DNA from: Glycomyces terrestris
Lineage (GTDB): Bacteria > Actinomycetota > Actinomycetes > Mycobacteriales > Micromonosporaceae
Reading direction: 5' to 3'
Length of the DNA: 64,000 bases
Assembly: GCF_003933745.1 (NCBI RefSeq)
Contig: NZ_RSEB01000004.1
Location: forward strand, 744,001 to 808,000
Both the position numbers and the translations under genes were made by a program. Below the pieces are notes generated by a model, which saw only the letters and a list, made by a program, of their open reading frames with translations, did not search any database and had not been told where the DNA came from. Positions 16,465 to 24,820 of this stretch are shown in pieces. The stretch's first letter is position 1; each line of letters begins with the position of its first letter.

Positions 16465-17392
16465 GGCTCTCCAGGTGGTCGAGGAGCAGGAACTCGGTGT
16501 CGGGGCTGGCGGCGGCCACGCGGTCACGCAGGGCCTCCCAGTCGCCGCCCTTGACGGCGGGCTCGGTCAGCGGCTGGTCGAAGTCGTCCCAGTGGGAGGC
16601 GACCACGAACGGCGGGTGGCCGGTCGCCTCGAGGGCGCGCTCCACGTAGTCGGGCGTGTGGCCGCCGCCGGGCTGGAGGAACAGCACCGTGGGGCGGACG
16701 CCCTCGATCTCGTGGTGGTGGAAGTTCGCCGAGCCCATGTTGAAGAAGGAGACGCCGCCGAAGTCGATCAGGTAGGTGAGGCTGCCGCCTTCGACGAGGT
16801 CCTTGATCCTGCGGGGGCGCGGGGGGACCTTCGCGGGCCGGGTGCCGCCGAACAGGATCCGCTTGTGCTCGCCGGAGGCGGAGTGGGAGGAGCGGAAGAC
16901 CTCGACGGTGTAGCCGTCGAACTGGTACAGCTCGCCGCCGCCGACCTGCGAGAGCTGCGCGTCGGGGGCGTCCATGGCGCGCAGCAGGTTCAGGTGCGTC
17001 TCGGTGCCGAGCACGGTCGCGCCGGACCGCCGGGCGAGGTAGGGGACGTCGGCGATGTGGTCCCAGTGCCCGTGCGTGACGAGGATGATGTCGGCCTTCG
17101 GCAGGTGCTCGTCGATGACGTCCTCGTGGACCTCGATGGGCGTCTCCGGGTCGGCGCCGCCGCTGGTGTACGCGCCGGTCGGGAAGCGGCTCACCCACGG
17201 GTCGATGAGCACGGTCGCGGACTCGGTGGTGAACTCCCACGCGTTCGTGCCCAGCCAGCGCAGGCGCACGCCCGCGGTGTCGGCCTGGGCCGCGGCGACG
17301 CCGCCCGCGGTGGCGGTCGCGGCGACGGCCGCGACGCCGGTGCCCTTGAGGAGGTTGCGGCGCCGCAGCGCCGGGTTGCGGTTCTCGGTCAT
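16454..17392 (-). CDS. Tat-exported MBL-fold metallohydrolase
   Basis: A 312-aa paralogue of the next gene with an added twin-arginine signal: LRRRNLLKG (residues 9-17), a hydrophobic Ala-rich core and a probable cleavage near AAAQADTAG (about residue 38). The metal site is THGHWDHIAD. Because the tatA and tatC genes lie in this same window, export of a folded, metal-loaded enzyme is expected. The substrate is not evident. It is divergent from a truncated LysR gene, with an inverted repeat in the shared promoter region. Confidence 0.9.
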   Translation of the reverse strand: MTENRNPALRRRNLLKGTGVAAVAATATAGGVAAAQADTAGVRLRWLGTNAWEFTTESATVLIDPWVSRFPTGAYTSGGADPETPIEVHEDVIDEHLPKADIILVTHGHWDHIADVPYLARRSGATVLGTETHLNLLRAMDAPDAQLSQVGGGELYQFDGYTVEVFRSSHSASGEHKRILFGGTRPAKVPPRPRRIKDLVEGGSLTYLIDFGGVSFFNMGSANFHHHEIEGVRPTVLFLQPGGGHTPDYVERALEATGHPPFVVASHWDDFDQPLTEPAVKGGDWEALRDRVAAASPDTEFLLLDHLESHDF

Positions 17393-17428
17393 GGCGGACA
17401 GTCAAGCCGCGCGGTCGCGGTCTGTCCA

Positions 17429-17466
17429 ATATCAACGCGCGTATCGCCTCATATGCGGATTGATAT
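17429..17466. promoter_or_regulatory. Inverted repeat between MBL and LysR genes
   Basis: ATATCAA (17429-17435) and TTGATAT (17460-17466) form 7-bp arms 24 nt apart in the divergent gap. The right arm overlaps TATCGT (17464-17469), the -10 box of the LysR-like gene, 6 nt before its GTG. It is a plausible operator for that regulator. Confidence 0.5.
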
Positions 17467-17475
17467 CGTGGCTCG

Positions 17476-17784
17476 GTGGACATCATGCGGCACCTGGAGT
17501 GCTTCCTGGCGGTCGGTGAAGAACGTCACTTCGGGCGGGCCGCCGAGCGCCTGGGGATGGAGCAGCCGCCGCTGAGCCAGCGCATCCGGCGCCTGGAGAA
17601 GGAGCTGGGCGCGGAGCTGTTCGACCGCAGCGGCGGGCAGGTGGCGCTGACGGCGGCCGGGAGCGTGCTCATGCGGGAGGCCCCGGCGCTGCTGCGGCAG
17701 CACCAGCGGCTGCGGACCCTGGTGAAGCGGGCCGCGGAGGCCGACCCGGCGGAGCCGCCGCGGCCGTGGAGCTCGATCTACTGA
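17476..17784 (+). CDS. Truncated LysR-type protein (DNA-binding domain only)
   Basis: A 102-aa protein with a complete LysR winged-helix domain (residues 4-62: FLAVGEERHFGRAAERLG, PPLSQRIRRLEKELG, LFDRS, LTAAG) and the linker helix, but no effector-binding domain, so it is about one third of the usual 300 aa. It ends in PWSSIY then TGA. It may be a working mini-regulator of the divergent MBL genes or a decayed LysR. The GTG start fits the leaderless -10 box TATCGT 6 nt upstream; an ATG three codons on is the alternative. Confidence 0.8.
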   Translation: MDIMRHLECFLAVGEERHFGRAAERLGMEQPPLSQRIRRLEKELGAELFDRSGGQVALTAAGSVLMREAPALLRQHQRLRTLVKRAAEADPAEPPRPWSSIY

Positions 17785-17790
17785 GCCGGA

Positions 17791-18645
17791 CTAGCGGCTG
17801 ATCGCGTCGGTGAGGGCGAGGGCGGCGCGGCTCATGGCGAGTTCGACCTCGCGGAAGTTGCGGCGGGTCGGTTGGGCGGAGACGCTGATGGCGTGGCGGC
17901 GGCCGTCGGGCCACTCCCAGACCGAGACCTCGTTGAGCCACCCGGGGAGGGACCCGGAGCGGCCGTGGACGCGGACCTCGCTGGGGGCCAGGCGGGAGAG
18001 GCGGCCGCCGGTGAGCTGGCGGCCCATCCAGGTGCGCATGTCGGCGGCGATCGGCGCGGGGCCGTTCCAGACGTGCCGCAGGAACGCGGTGAGGTCGGCG
18101 CAGGTGGAGACGTTGGTGCGGTCGGGGTCCCAGGCGCTGGTGGCGCGCAGCTCGGCGGTGGAGACGGCGCCGGCGTCGAGGACGTGGGCGAGGGCCTGGA
18201 GGTCGGGCGCGTCGAGGTCGCGCGCGACCGCTTCGAGGATGGAGCGGGGCGGGCCGAGCAGGCGGGTCCCCTTGAGCCCCAGGCGGGCCGGGAGGCTCCG
18301 CAGGGAACCGGCGCCGATGCGGGCGGTGACGAGGTCGGCGGCGGAGTTGTCGGAGACCTCCATCATGAGCGCGGCGAGGTCCCAGACGCTGATCTGGGAG
18401 TCGTAGCGGAACCCGGCGGTGCCGGTGCCGCCGAGGCGGTCCTCGGCGGTGGTGCGGACCGTCGCGGCCGGGTCGATGAGGCCCTCCTCGACCTGGCGGC
18501 GGAACTCCCAGGCGATGAAGAGCTTCACGACGGAGACGAGGATGACGGGTTCGTCCTCGCGCACGCCGAGGCCGCGGCCGTCGGCGAGGTCGCGGATGTG
18601 GGCGCTGGCGCGGGCGCCGAGCGGCGCGAAGAACTCGTCGATCAC
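17791..18645 (-). CDS. Beta-lactamase-fold serine hydrolase without signal peptide
   Basis: A 284-aa protein of the class A beta-lactamase/DD-peptidase fold. The S-x-x-K motif is Ser38-Val-Val-Lys41 and the second motif is Ser98-Asp-Asn100. The usual KTG triad is replaced by HGRSG near residue 228 (VHGRSGSLPGW). No signal peptide or lipobox is present, so it should act in the cytoplasm, which is unusual for this fold. The GTG start overlaps the stop of the P-loop gene by 4 nt (GTGA), showing coupling. It is better called a serine hydrolase than a resistance enzyme. Confidence 0.82.
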   Translation of the reverse strand: MIDEFFAPLGARASAHIRDLADGRGLGVREDEPVILVSVVKLFIAWEFRRQVEEGLIDPAATVRTTAEDRLGGTGTAGFRYDSQISVWDLAALMMEVSDNSAADLVTARIGAGSLRSLPARLGLKGTRLLGPPRSILEAVARDLDAPDLQALAHVLDAGAVSTAELRATSAWDPDRTNVSTCADLTAFLRHVWNGPAPIAADMRTWMGRQLTGGRLSRLAPSEVRVHGRSGSLPGWLNEVSVWEWPDGRRHAISVSAQPTRRNFREVELAMSRAALALTDAISR

Positions 18646-19184
18646 CGGTCGGCCCAGCCGGTGAGGCGGACGACGGCGTCGGCGACCTCGGCGGCGGTGC
18701 GGCCGTCGGTGGGGACGCGGTGGACCCAGTCGGGGGCGTGCTCGTCGAGGTGGCCGGCCATGCGGGCGCTGCGTTCGAGGTGGGCGTCGAGGGCGCTCCC
18801 GATCTCGCGGCCGCGCAGGCGCTGCCCGGCGGTGTCGTCGCGGGCGGTGAGGAGCGCGCCGATCGGGGTGACGCCGCCGCCCATGGCCGCGGTGATCATG
18901 TCGGCTTCGAGGACGGCGACGGTGTTGCAGTAGACGAGGCGGGTGTGGCCGAGTTCGCGGTAGTTGCCCCAGACGGCGGCGAGGTTGCGGGCGGTGATGA
19001 GCGTGCGGTTCGGGTCGCCGGGCGGGGCGGGGTGGACCTGGTCGAGGAAGTCGCCCTCGATGAAGGCGTGGGCGACGCCGCGGTCTTGGAGGCGGGCGGA
19101 GACCTCCCAGGCGGCGGTCGTCTTGCCGACGCCGGAGCGACCGCCGATGAGGAGCACTTCGCACTGCACGTCGGTTCCGGTCAA
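18642..19184 (-). CDS. P-loop kinase-like NTPase
   Basis: A 180-aa protein with Walker A GGRSGVGKTT (residues 14-23) and a size and layout like small nucleoside or aminoglycoside-type kinases (ARLQDRG, FIEGDFLDQVHP lid-like region, VYCNTVAVLEAD). The start is TTG at 19184, supported by AAAGGA 6 nt upstream. It is coupled by a 4-nt overlap to the serine hydrolase gene. The substrate is unknown. A role in modifying a small molecule together with the hydrolase is an inference from coupling only. Confidence 0.75.
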   Translation of the reverse strand: MTGTDVQCEVLLIGGRSGVGKTTAAWEVSARLQDRGVAHAFIEGDFLDQVHPAPPGDPNRTLITARNLAAVWGNYRELGHTRLVYCNTVAVLEADMITAAMGGGVTPIGALLTARDDTAGQRLRGREIGSALDAHLERSARMAGHLDEHAPDWVHRVPTDGRTAAEVADAVVRLTGWADR

Positions 19185-19275
19185 TTGGAGTCCTTTCGTC
19201 GGCTGACACGGTACCGGCCGCGGGCGGTGGCGGCGAGCGGGATTCGGCGGCGGCCGCGGGGGCGGCGGCCGGTTC

Positions 19276-19281
19276 TAGAAT
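19276..19281 (+). promoter_or_regulatory. -10 box of the 109-aa gene
   Basis: TAGAAT, 7 nt before the ATG at 19289; the transcript is probably leaderless. Confidence 0.5.
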
Positions 19282-19288
19282 CGGGCTC

Positions 19289-19618
19289 ATGGAGGACGAG
19301 GGCCCGCTGCTGCGCGAGGTGTACCCGGACCTCGTCGCGGAGCTGGAGCGGCTGCTGGAGGACGAGGGCGAGCGGTACCTGTCGATCACGGTGCGGGACC
19401 TGCGGATCGTAGCGGAGTGCGAGTGCCGGGACGACTACTGCCAGAGCATCCGGACCGCCCCGCACCCGCCCGGCGAGCCGTACGGGGCCGGGCACCAGAA
19501 CGTGCTGCTCGACCCCGAGGAGGGGATGCTCGTGCTGGACGTGCTGAACGAGCGGATCGTGTACGTCGAGATCCTGTTCCGGCCCCCGATGGCCCGCCGG
19601 GACGTCAGCCGGCCGTAG
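19289..19618 (+). CDS. Conserved-looking hypothetical protein, 109 aa
   Basis: An acidic small protein that I cannot assign. It has a helical N-terminus (residues 1-28), a segment AECECRDDYCQSI with three Cys (about residues 43-50), then PPGEPYGAGHQN and a beta-hairpin-like VLDVLNERIVYVEILF. Its 3' end overlaps the convergent subtilase gene by 14 nt. The -10 box 7 nt upstream and the folded look of the C-terminal half support it as a real gene. Confidence 0.7.
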   Translation: MEDEGPLLREVYPDLVAELERLLEDEGERYLSITVRDLRIVAECECRDDYCQSIRTAPHPPGEPYGAGHQNVLLDPEEGMLVLDVLNERIVYVEILFRPPMARRDVSRP

Positions 19619-22037
19619 CCGGCGCGAGCGTCCAGAGCGCTTCGGCCGCACCGTGGTCGGGGGCGGCGTTCGCGGCGGCCAGCGCGAAGTCCTGGCGGAG
19701 GCCGCCGGTGGGGGCCGCGCCGGGCGAGTGCTGGGTGACCGAGACGCCGCGGACGCGGAGCGTGTAGACGCCCGCCTCGGGTGCGGCGACGGTGATCTGC
19801 TGGACGTTGTTGGTGACGCGGGTGACGGGGTTGGCGTCCCAGTTGAGGACCTCGCCGGAGGGCGTCTCGAGCTGGAGGTAGAGCTCGTTGACGAGGCCGC
19901 CGATGCCTTCGAGGGCGGGCGCGTCGGTCCACGCGAGGGTGGCCTTGAGGGGCCGGGCGGGGTCGGCGGCGGTGAGGCGGAAGGCGCGGATCTCGCCGGT
20001 GGCGACGGCGTGGGCGGGGTCGTCGGCGAAGCCAATGCGCTGCTCGGGGCCGATGGCGGCGGCGACGTCGACGCGGCCGAAGCCGGAGACGTGGTTGGGT
20101 CCGGCGGGGATCTCGCCGGGGTACTGGCCGGGGATGTGGACGGCGCCGTTGACGAGGAGGGCCTTGAGGAGGGCGCCGGAGGGGCGGCGGCCGTCCTCGA
20201 GGTGGCCGGCGGCGGCGAGGCGCTGGCGGACGAGGGCGGCGGCTCCGGCGACGAGCGGGGTGGCCATGCTGGTGCCGCCGCTCCAGCAGTAGCGGTCGCG
20301 CAGGGGGTGGTCGGCGGGGAGGCGGCCCCAGAGGGGGTCGCCGTCGCCGTCGTAGACGGAGGTGAGCATGGAGAGGACGTTGGTGCCGGGGGCGACGACG
20401 TCGGGCTTGATGCGGAGGTCGTCGGTGGGGCCGCGGGAGGAGAAGGCGGCCATGCCGTCGATGTTGTCGGAGACGTGGCCGGCGGCGGCGAGCTTGGGGT
20501 AGCCGGACCACTCGCTCCAGTCGCGGTCGAGGCCGGGGGCCGGGTCGGAGCCCGGGGGGCGGTCGTTCTCGGTGGCGCCCACGGTGAGGCAGTTCTTGGC
20601 GGTGCCGGGCGAGCCCATGGAGTCGCGGTCGATCCGGCCGTCGCCGTCGGCGTCCTCGCCGTCGTTGCCGGCGGCGAAGAGGACGAGCATGTCGGGGTGG
20701 TTCCAGGTGAAGGCGTCGACGGAGCGGGCGTTCTGGCTGTACTCGCCGGCGAGGGGCGCGCCCCAGGAGTTGGTGTGGACGCGGGCGCCGGCGTCGTAGG
20801 CCTCGGCGAAGAGGGCGGCGATGTCGCCGGGGATGCCGTAGAGGCCGGATTCGGGCGGGGGCCAGGGGAAGGTGAAGGGCTGGAGTCCGGCGGCGGCGAG
20901 TTCGGCGCGGGACTTCCAGCGGATGCGCTGGGCGATGGCCTGGAAGAAGACCTGGGCGCCGGGGGCGACGCCGGCGGGGACGGGTCCGGCGCCGGCGAGG
21001 CGGGCGGCCTCGCCGTTGCCGAGGACGGAGCCGGTGACGTGGGTGCCGTGGCCGGATTCGATGTCGGCGGGGCCGTCGTCGTGGGCGGGCGGGTCGTTGG
21101 TGAAGGGCGACAGGACGTTCCGGGTGGGCCAGGAGGTGATGCCGGCGACGCGGCCGCGCACGTCGGGGTGGACGGTCTCGGGGTCGCCGTTGTCGAGACC
21201 CGAGTCGCAGACGGCGACGATCTGGCCGGCGCCGGTGAGTTCGAGGCCGGCGAAGACGCGGTCGTCGGGGACGCCCATGACGGCGGTGGCGCGGTCGTTG
21301 CTGGTCTGGGAGAAGGCGTAGGGCACGATCGCCTGCACGCCTTGGAGGTCGGCGAGGTCGGCGATGAGGGTGCGGGGGACGCTGGCGACGACGGAGGAGG
21401 GCAGGACGGTGAGGACGGTGCCGCCGGAGCGGCGGATGCGGTCGGTGAGCGCGGCGGTGTCCTCGCCGGGGAAGACGGCGACCTCGACCATCTGGAGGGC
21501 GTCGTCGGCGAAGGCGTCGGGGTCGACGGCGGCGAGCTGCTCGGCGCCGAGTTCGCGCGGGAGCTGCTGGAGTTTGGTGGAGACCTTCATGGCGGGCCGG
21601 TATGGGGTGACCTCCTCGACCCGCGGGAGGTCCCGGATGGCCTGCACGCGTTCGGGAAGGGCGCCGACGAGGAGGGTGAACCCGGAGAGGCTGCCGTGGA
21701 TCTCGGCGCCCGCCTCGGTGAGCTCGGCGAGCCAGGCGGCGGTGGGCGGGCCGATGAGCTTGACGAGCCAGTAGGCGGTGCGGCCGGGTTCGGGTTCGAG
21801 GGCGAGGTGCTCCTGGGCGTCGACGGCGGCGGCGAACGCGAAGCTGGCGCCGGCGGTCTGGACGGGCTGCTCGGGGAGGGGCGCGGTCTCGACGCCGCGG
21901 TCGGCGAGGTCGCGGGCCTGGCGGGCGGTGGTGGCGACGAGGAGGGAGTCGGGGTACTCGGCGAGGACTTCGGCGCCGGTGTCGCGGACGGCGTCGCGGT
22001 CGTCGGGGGTGCGCAGGGTGACGAGGAGCTTCGACAT
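19605..22037 (-). CDS. Subtilisin-family (S8) serine protease without signal peptide
   Basis: An 810-aa protein. The catalytic triad is Asp278 (AVCDSGLD), His330 (SGHGTHVTGSV) and Ser590 (GGTSMATP). Residues 1-240 form two prodomain-like alpha/beta segments. The C-terminal 150 residues hold a jelly-roll or PPC-like domain (LNWDANP, TRVTNNVQQITV, GVYTLRVRG). There is no N-terminal hydrophobic signal: the sequence begins MSKLLVTLRTPDDRDAV. Export would need another route or the enzyme is internal. GAAGAAGG lies about 10 nt upstream of ATG. It precedes the MFS gene on the same strand by 52 nt. Confidence 0.9.
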   Translation of the reverse strand: MSKLLVTLRTPDDRDAVRDTGAEVLAEYPDSLLVATTARQARDLADRGVETAPLPEQPVQTAGASFAFAAAVDAQEHLALEPEPGRTAYWLVKLIGPPTAAWLAELTEAGAEIHGSLSGFTLLVGALPERVQAIRDLPRVEEVTPYRPAMKVSTKLQQLPRELGAEQLAAVDPDAFADDALQMVEVAVFPGEDTAALTDRIRRSGGTVLTVLPSSVVASVPRTLIADLADLQGVQAIVPYAFSQTSNDRATAVMGVPDDRVFAGLELTGAGQIVAVCDSGLDNGDPETVHPDVRGRVAGITSWPTRNVLSPFTNDPPAHDDGPADIESGHGTHVTGSVLGNGEAARLAGAGPVPAGVAPGAQVFFQAIAQRIRWKSRAELAAAGLQPFTFPWPPPESGLYGIPGDIAALFAEAYDAGARVHTNSWGAPLAGEYSQNARSVDAFTWNHPDMLVLFAAGNDGEDADGDGRIDRDSMGSPGTAKNCLTVGATENDRPPGSDPAPGLDRDWSEWSGYPKLAAAGHVSDNIDGMAAFSSRGPTDDLRIKPDVVAPGTNVLSMLTSVYDGDGDPLWGRLPADHPLRDRYCWSGGTSMATPLVAGAAALVRQRLAAAGHLEDGRRPSGALLKALLVNGAVHIPGQYPGEIPAGPNHVSGFGRVDVAAAIGPEQRIGFADDPAHAVATGEIRAFRLTAADPARPLKATLAWTDAPALEGIGGLVNELYLQLETPSGEVLNWDANPVTRVTNNVQQITVAAPEAGVYTLRVRGVSVTQHSPGAAPTGGLRQDFALAAANAAPDHGAAEALWTLAPATAG

Positions 22038-22089
22038 GGGTGGGCCTTCTTCCGGAGAGGTGCGCCGTCGGGCTGCCGGTCTCCTCAGG

Positions 22090-23343
22090 CTACGCGGGTT
22101 GCGTGACGGGTTGGGTGCGCAACGTATCCGCCGAACGGCTGAATGCGGCGGCGGGGAGGTGCCGCTCGGTGCACAGGAGGATGAGCCCCCCGGCGAGGAC
22201 GGCGGCGGCGAGCGCGGCCCACAGCTGCCAGGTTCCGGCGTCGAGGAGGAGGCCGAGGGCCATGGGGGCGACGGTGCGGCACAGGGACCAGGACAGCTGG
22301 TAGACCGAGAGGTAGCGGCCGCGCACGTGGTCGGGGGCGGCCTGGACGGCGAGGCTCTGGGCGGGCGCGGAGTGGATGAGCTCGCCGGCGGTGTAGAGGA
22401 CGGCGACGGCGAGGACCGCGGCGGCGCCGCCGCCGGCGGCGGGCAGGACCGCGAAGGCGGCGAAGGAGAGCGCGAAGACGGCGGTGCCGAGGGCGGCGCC
22501 GCGGGTGCGGCGGGCGCGGGCGGTGGCGCGGGCGGCGGGGACGCCGAGGAGGGCCACGAGCGCGGTGTTGGCGGCGAAGACGGCGCCGGCGAGGGCGTCG
22601 GGGAGGCCGACGTCGCGGGTGAGGAACACCGGGAGGGCGATGGCCTGGGCGGTGTAGCCGAAGGCGATGAGGAAGTTCGCGGCGGTGAGCGCGAGGTAGG
22701 GCCGGTCGGCGAGGACGGCGCGGTAGCCGCCGCGGGCGGCGGCGGGCGCGGGGGCCGGGCGGGGCCCGGTGCGGACGGGGGCGACGATCGCGGCCGCGGC
22801 GGCGCAGGCGGCGGCGAGGGCGGCGGCGGCCGCGAGGAAGCCGGCGCCGGTGCCGCCGAGGGCGAGCATCCCGGCGGCGGCGAGGGCGCCGAATCCCATG
22901 GCGCCGTTGCGCAGGCTCCGGTCCCAGGCGAGGAGCCGGTCGCGTTCGGCGCCGCGGGCCATCTCGCCGATGAGGGACTGCTGGCCGGGGGCCGCGGCCC
23001 ACATGGCGACGGCGACGAGGAGGGCGACGCCGAGGAACGCGGTGTAGGTGTGGGCGAGCGGGTAGAGCGCGAAGCCGACGCCGCGCAGGGCGAGGGCGGC
23101 GACGTAGACGCGCTTGCCGCCGAAGCGGTCGATGAGGGCGCCGACGGCGGGCATGGAGGCGAGCGCGCCGAGGCCGGCGAGGGTGAGGCCGGTGCCGATC
23201 GCGGTGAGGGACTTCCCGGTGAGGGCGTGGACGAAGAGCATGGTGAGGGGCACGTAGACGCCCTGGCCGAGGGCGTCGACGAAGCCGGCGGCGATGAAGC
23301 GGCGGCGGTCGCCGGCCGAGAAGTTATCTTCCATGGAAGACAT
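22090..23343 (-). CDS. MFS efflux transporter controlled by MarR
   Basis: A 417-aa major facilitator with about 12 helices and the motif-A-like loop DRFGGKRVYV (between helices 2 and 3). The start at 23343 is chosen because AAGGAAG sits 5 nt before it; an ATG three codons later is possible. It is divergent from a MarR gene with two operator repeats over the start region, the classical layout for a drug or metabolite exporter. The substrate is unknown. Confidence 0.88.
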   Translation of the reverse strand: MSSMEDNFSAGDRRRFIAAGFVDALGQGVYVPLTMLFVHALTGKSLTAIGTGLTLAGLGALASMPAVGALIDRFGGKRVYVAALALRGVGFALYPLAHTYTAFLGVALLVAVAMWAAAPGQQSLIGEMARGAERDRLLAWDRSLRNGAMGFGALAAAGMLALGGTGAGFLAAAAALAAACAAAAAIVAPVRTGPRPAPAPAAARGGYRAVLADRPYLALTAANFLIAFGYTAQAIALPVFLTRDVGLPDALAGAVFAANTALVALLGVPAARATARARRTRGAALGTAVFALSFAAFAVLPAAGGGAAAVLAVAVLYTAGELIHSAPAQSLAVQAAPDHVRGRYLSVYQLSWSLCRTVAPMALGLLLDAGTWQLWAALAAAVLAGGLILLCTERHLPAAAFSRSADTLRTQPVTQPA

Positions 23344-23361
23344 ATTATCTTCCTTGGAAGG
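23327..23361. promoter_or_regulatory. Twin MarR operators
   Basis: TCTTCCATGGAAGA (23327-23340) is a perfect 14-bp palindrome. A second near copy, CTTCCTTGGAAG, begins 21 bp (two helical turns) further at 23349. Between them lies TATTAT (23343-23348), the probable -10 box of marR. The sites also cover the ribosome site and start codon of the MFS gene, so one protein could shut both genes. Confidence 0.75.
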
Positions 23362-23365
23362 TAGA

Positions 23366-23863
23366 ATGCAAGGCATGCGGAAGGAAGAACCGAACGACGC
23401 CGTCGCCGGCATGGTCGGCCAGTGGCGGCGCGAGCGCCCCGACCTGGACGCCTCGCCGATGCTCGTGGTGGGCAGGCTGTTCCGCCTCGCCGAGGACTTC
23501 GACCGGCGGCTGCGCCCGCCGTTCGCCGCGGCCGGGCTCGGCAACGGCGACTTCGACGTCCTCGCGGCGCTGCGGCGCTCCGGCGAGCCGTACACGCTCT
23601 CGGCGGGCGACCTCAGCCGCACCGTCCTGGTCACCACCGGCGCGATCACCAAGCGCGTCGACCGCCTGGAGGCCAAGGGCCTGGTCGCCCGGTCGGTCAC
23701 CGACGAGGACGCCCGCGGCCGCCGGATCGCGCTGACGCCCGCGGGCCTCGCACTCACCGACGAGCTCATGGGCGTGCACCTGGCGAACCAGGCGCGGCTC
23801 CTGGAGCCGCTGAGCGCGGCGGAGCGGGAGGCGCTCGCCGCGCTCCTGGCGAAGCTGTCCTAG
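23366..23863 (+). CDS. MarR-family transcriptional regulator
   Basis: A 165-aa winged-helix protein. The recognition helix lies in SRTVLVTTGAITKRVDRLEAKG and the wing in RSVTDEDARGRRIALTPAG, the usual MarR signature. GGAAGG is 4 nt upstream of ATG 23366. It is divergent from the MFS exporter and has twin palindromes at its own promoter, so it probably represses itself and the exporter until a ligand binds. Its TAG shares a CTAG with the stop of the convergent WYL gene. Confidence 0.9.
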   Translation: MQGMRKEEPNDAVAGMVGQWRRERPDLDASPMLVVGRLFRLAEDFDRRLRPPFAAAGLGNGDFDVLAALRRSGEPYTLSAGDLSRTVLVTTGAITKRVDRLEAKGLVARSVTDEDARGRRIALTPAGLALTDELMGVHLANQARLLEPLSAAEREALAALLAKLS

Positions 23864-24804
23864 GCGGCGCTTAGGCGCTCGGCGAGGGCCCGCAGCTCCC
23901 CTCGCAGCGCGTCCGGCTCCTCCACGGTGAACGGCAGGTCGAGGCCCGCGGCGAACAGCGCCAGGTCCCGCAGCGAGTCGGTCCCGGTCTCCCACCGGCA
24001 TTCGCGCTCGCCCGCGGCCTCCAGCAGGCCGCTGCCGACCGGGAGCCGGTCGGCCGCCTCCGCAAGGGGCACATGGAGTCTGATACGAGCGCGGTGGCGC
24101 CAGGCGGACCGGCCGATGCCGTCGAGGACGTGCGCCACGGCCTCGGCGGGCGGCTCCTTCGGGGTGAACCGCGGGCCGTTCGGGGTGCGCGGCTCGATGC
24201 GGTCGGCGCGGAAGGTGCGCCAGTCGCCGCGGTCGGCGTCCCACGCGAGCAGGTACCAGCGCCGCCCGGTGTAGACGAGCCGGTGCGGCTCGGCCCGGCG
24301 GCGGCTCCGCTCCCCCGCCCGGTCGAGGTAGTCGAACCGCAGCTGCTCGCACCGGTGCACGGCCTCGGCGATCGCGGTGAGCAACGCCGCGTCCACGGCC
24401 GGGCCGGCCGCGGCGGCCGCCGCGGTGGCCGAGCGGAGCACCCCGATGCGCCGCCGCAGCCGCGCGGGCATCGTCTGCTCGAGCTTCGCCAGCGCCCGCA
24501 GCGAGGTCTCCTCGATCCCGGCCACCGCCCCGGTCGCGGCCGCGCGCAGGCCGACCGCGACCGCGACGGCCTCCTCGTCGTCCAGCAGGAGCGGCGGCAC
24601 GGCGCTCCCCGCTTCGAGCCGGTACCCGCCGGCCGGGCCGGTCGCGGACGCGACCCGGTAGCCGAGCTGGCGGAGCCGGTCGACGTCGGCGCGCACGGTC
24701 CGGGTGCTCACCTCCAGGCGCTCGGCCAGCGCGGCGCCGGTCCAGTCGCGGCGGGCCTGGAGGAGGGCGAGGAGGCGCAGCAGGCGCGCGGAGGTCTCGA
24801 GCAT
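23860..24804 (-). CDS. HTH-WYL transcriptional regulator (YafY/PafBC-like)
   Basis: A 314-aa regulator with an N-terminal winged helix (LAERLEVSTRTVRADVDRLRQLG, residues 21-43), a WYL domain (HRLVYTGRRWYLLAWDADRG) and a C-terminal WCX extension. Single-protein relatives of PafBC usually control a neighbouring enzyme gene in response to an unidentified ligand. The start at 24804 (MLETSARLL) opens the HTH domain. A 12-bp perfect inverted repeat lies in the 85-nt gap to the divergent VOC gene. Confidence 0.88.
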   Translation of the reverse strand: MLETSARLLRLLALLQARRDWTGAALAERLEVSTRTVRADVDRLRQLGYRVASATGPAGGYRLEAGSAVPPLLLDDEEAVAVAVGLRAAATGAVAGIEETSLRALAKLEQTMPARLRRRIGVLRSATAAAAAAGPAVDAALLTAIAEAVHRCEQLRFDYLDRAGERSRRRAEPHRLVYTGRRWYLLAWDADRGDWRTFRADRIEPRTPNGPRFTPKEPPAEAVAHVLDGIGRSAWRHRARIRLHVPLAEAADRLPVGSGLLEAAGERECRWETGTDSLRDLALFAAGLDLPFTVEEPDALRGELRALAERLSAA

Positions 24805-24820
24805 CCTCGGATTCTCCCAC

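Noticed and set aside
17791-18645. Beta-lactamase resistance gene
   Set aside because: S-x-x-K and SDN are present but there is no export signal and the KTG motif is replaced by HGRSG.
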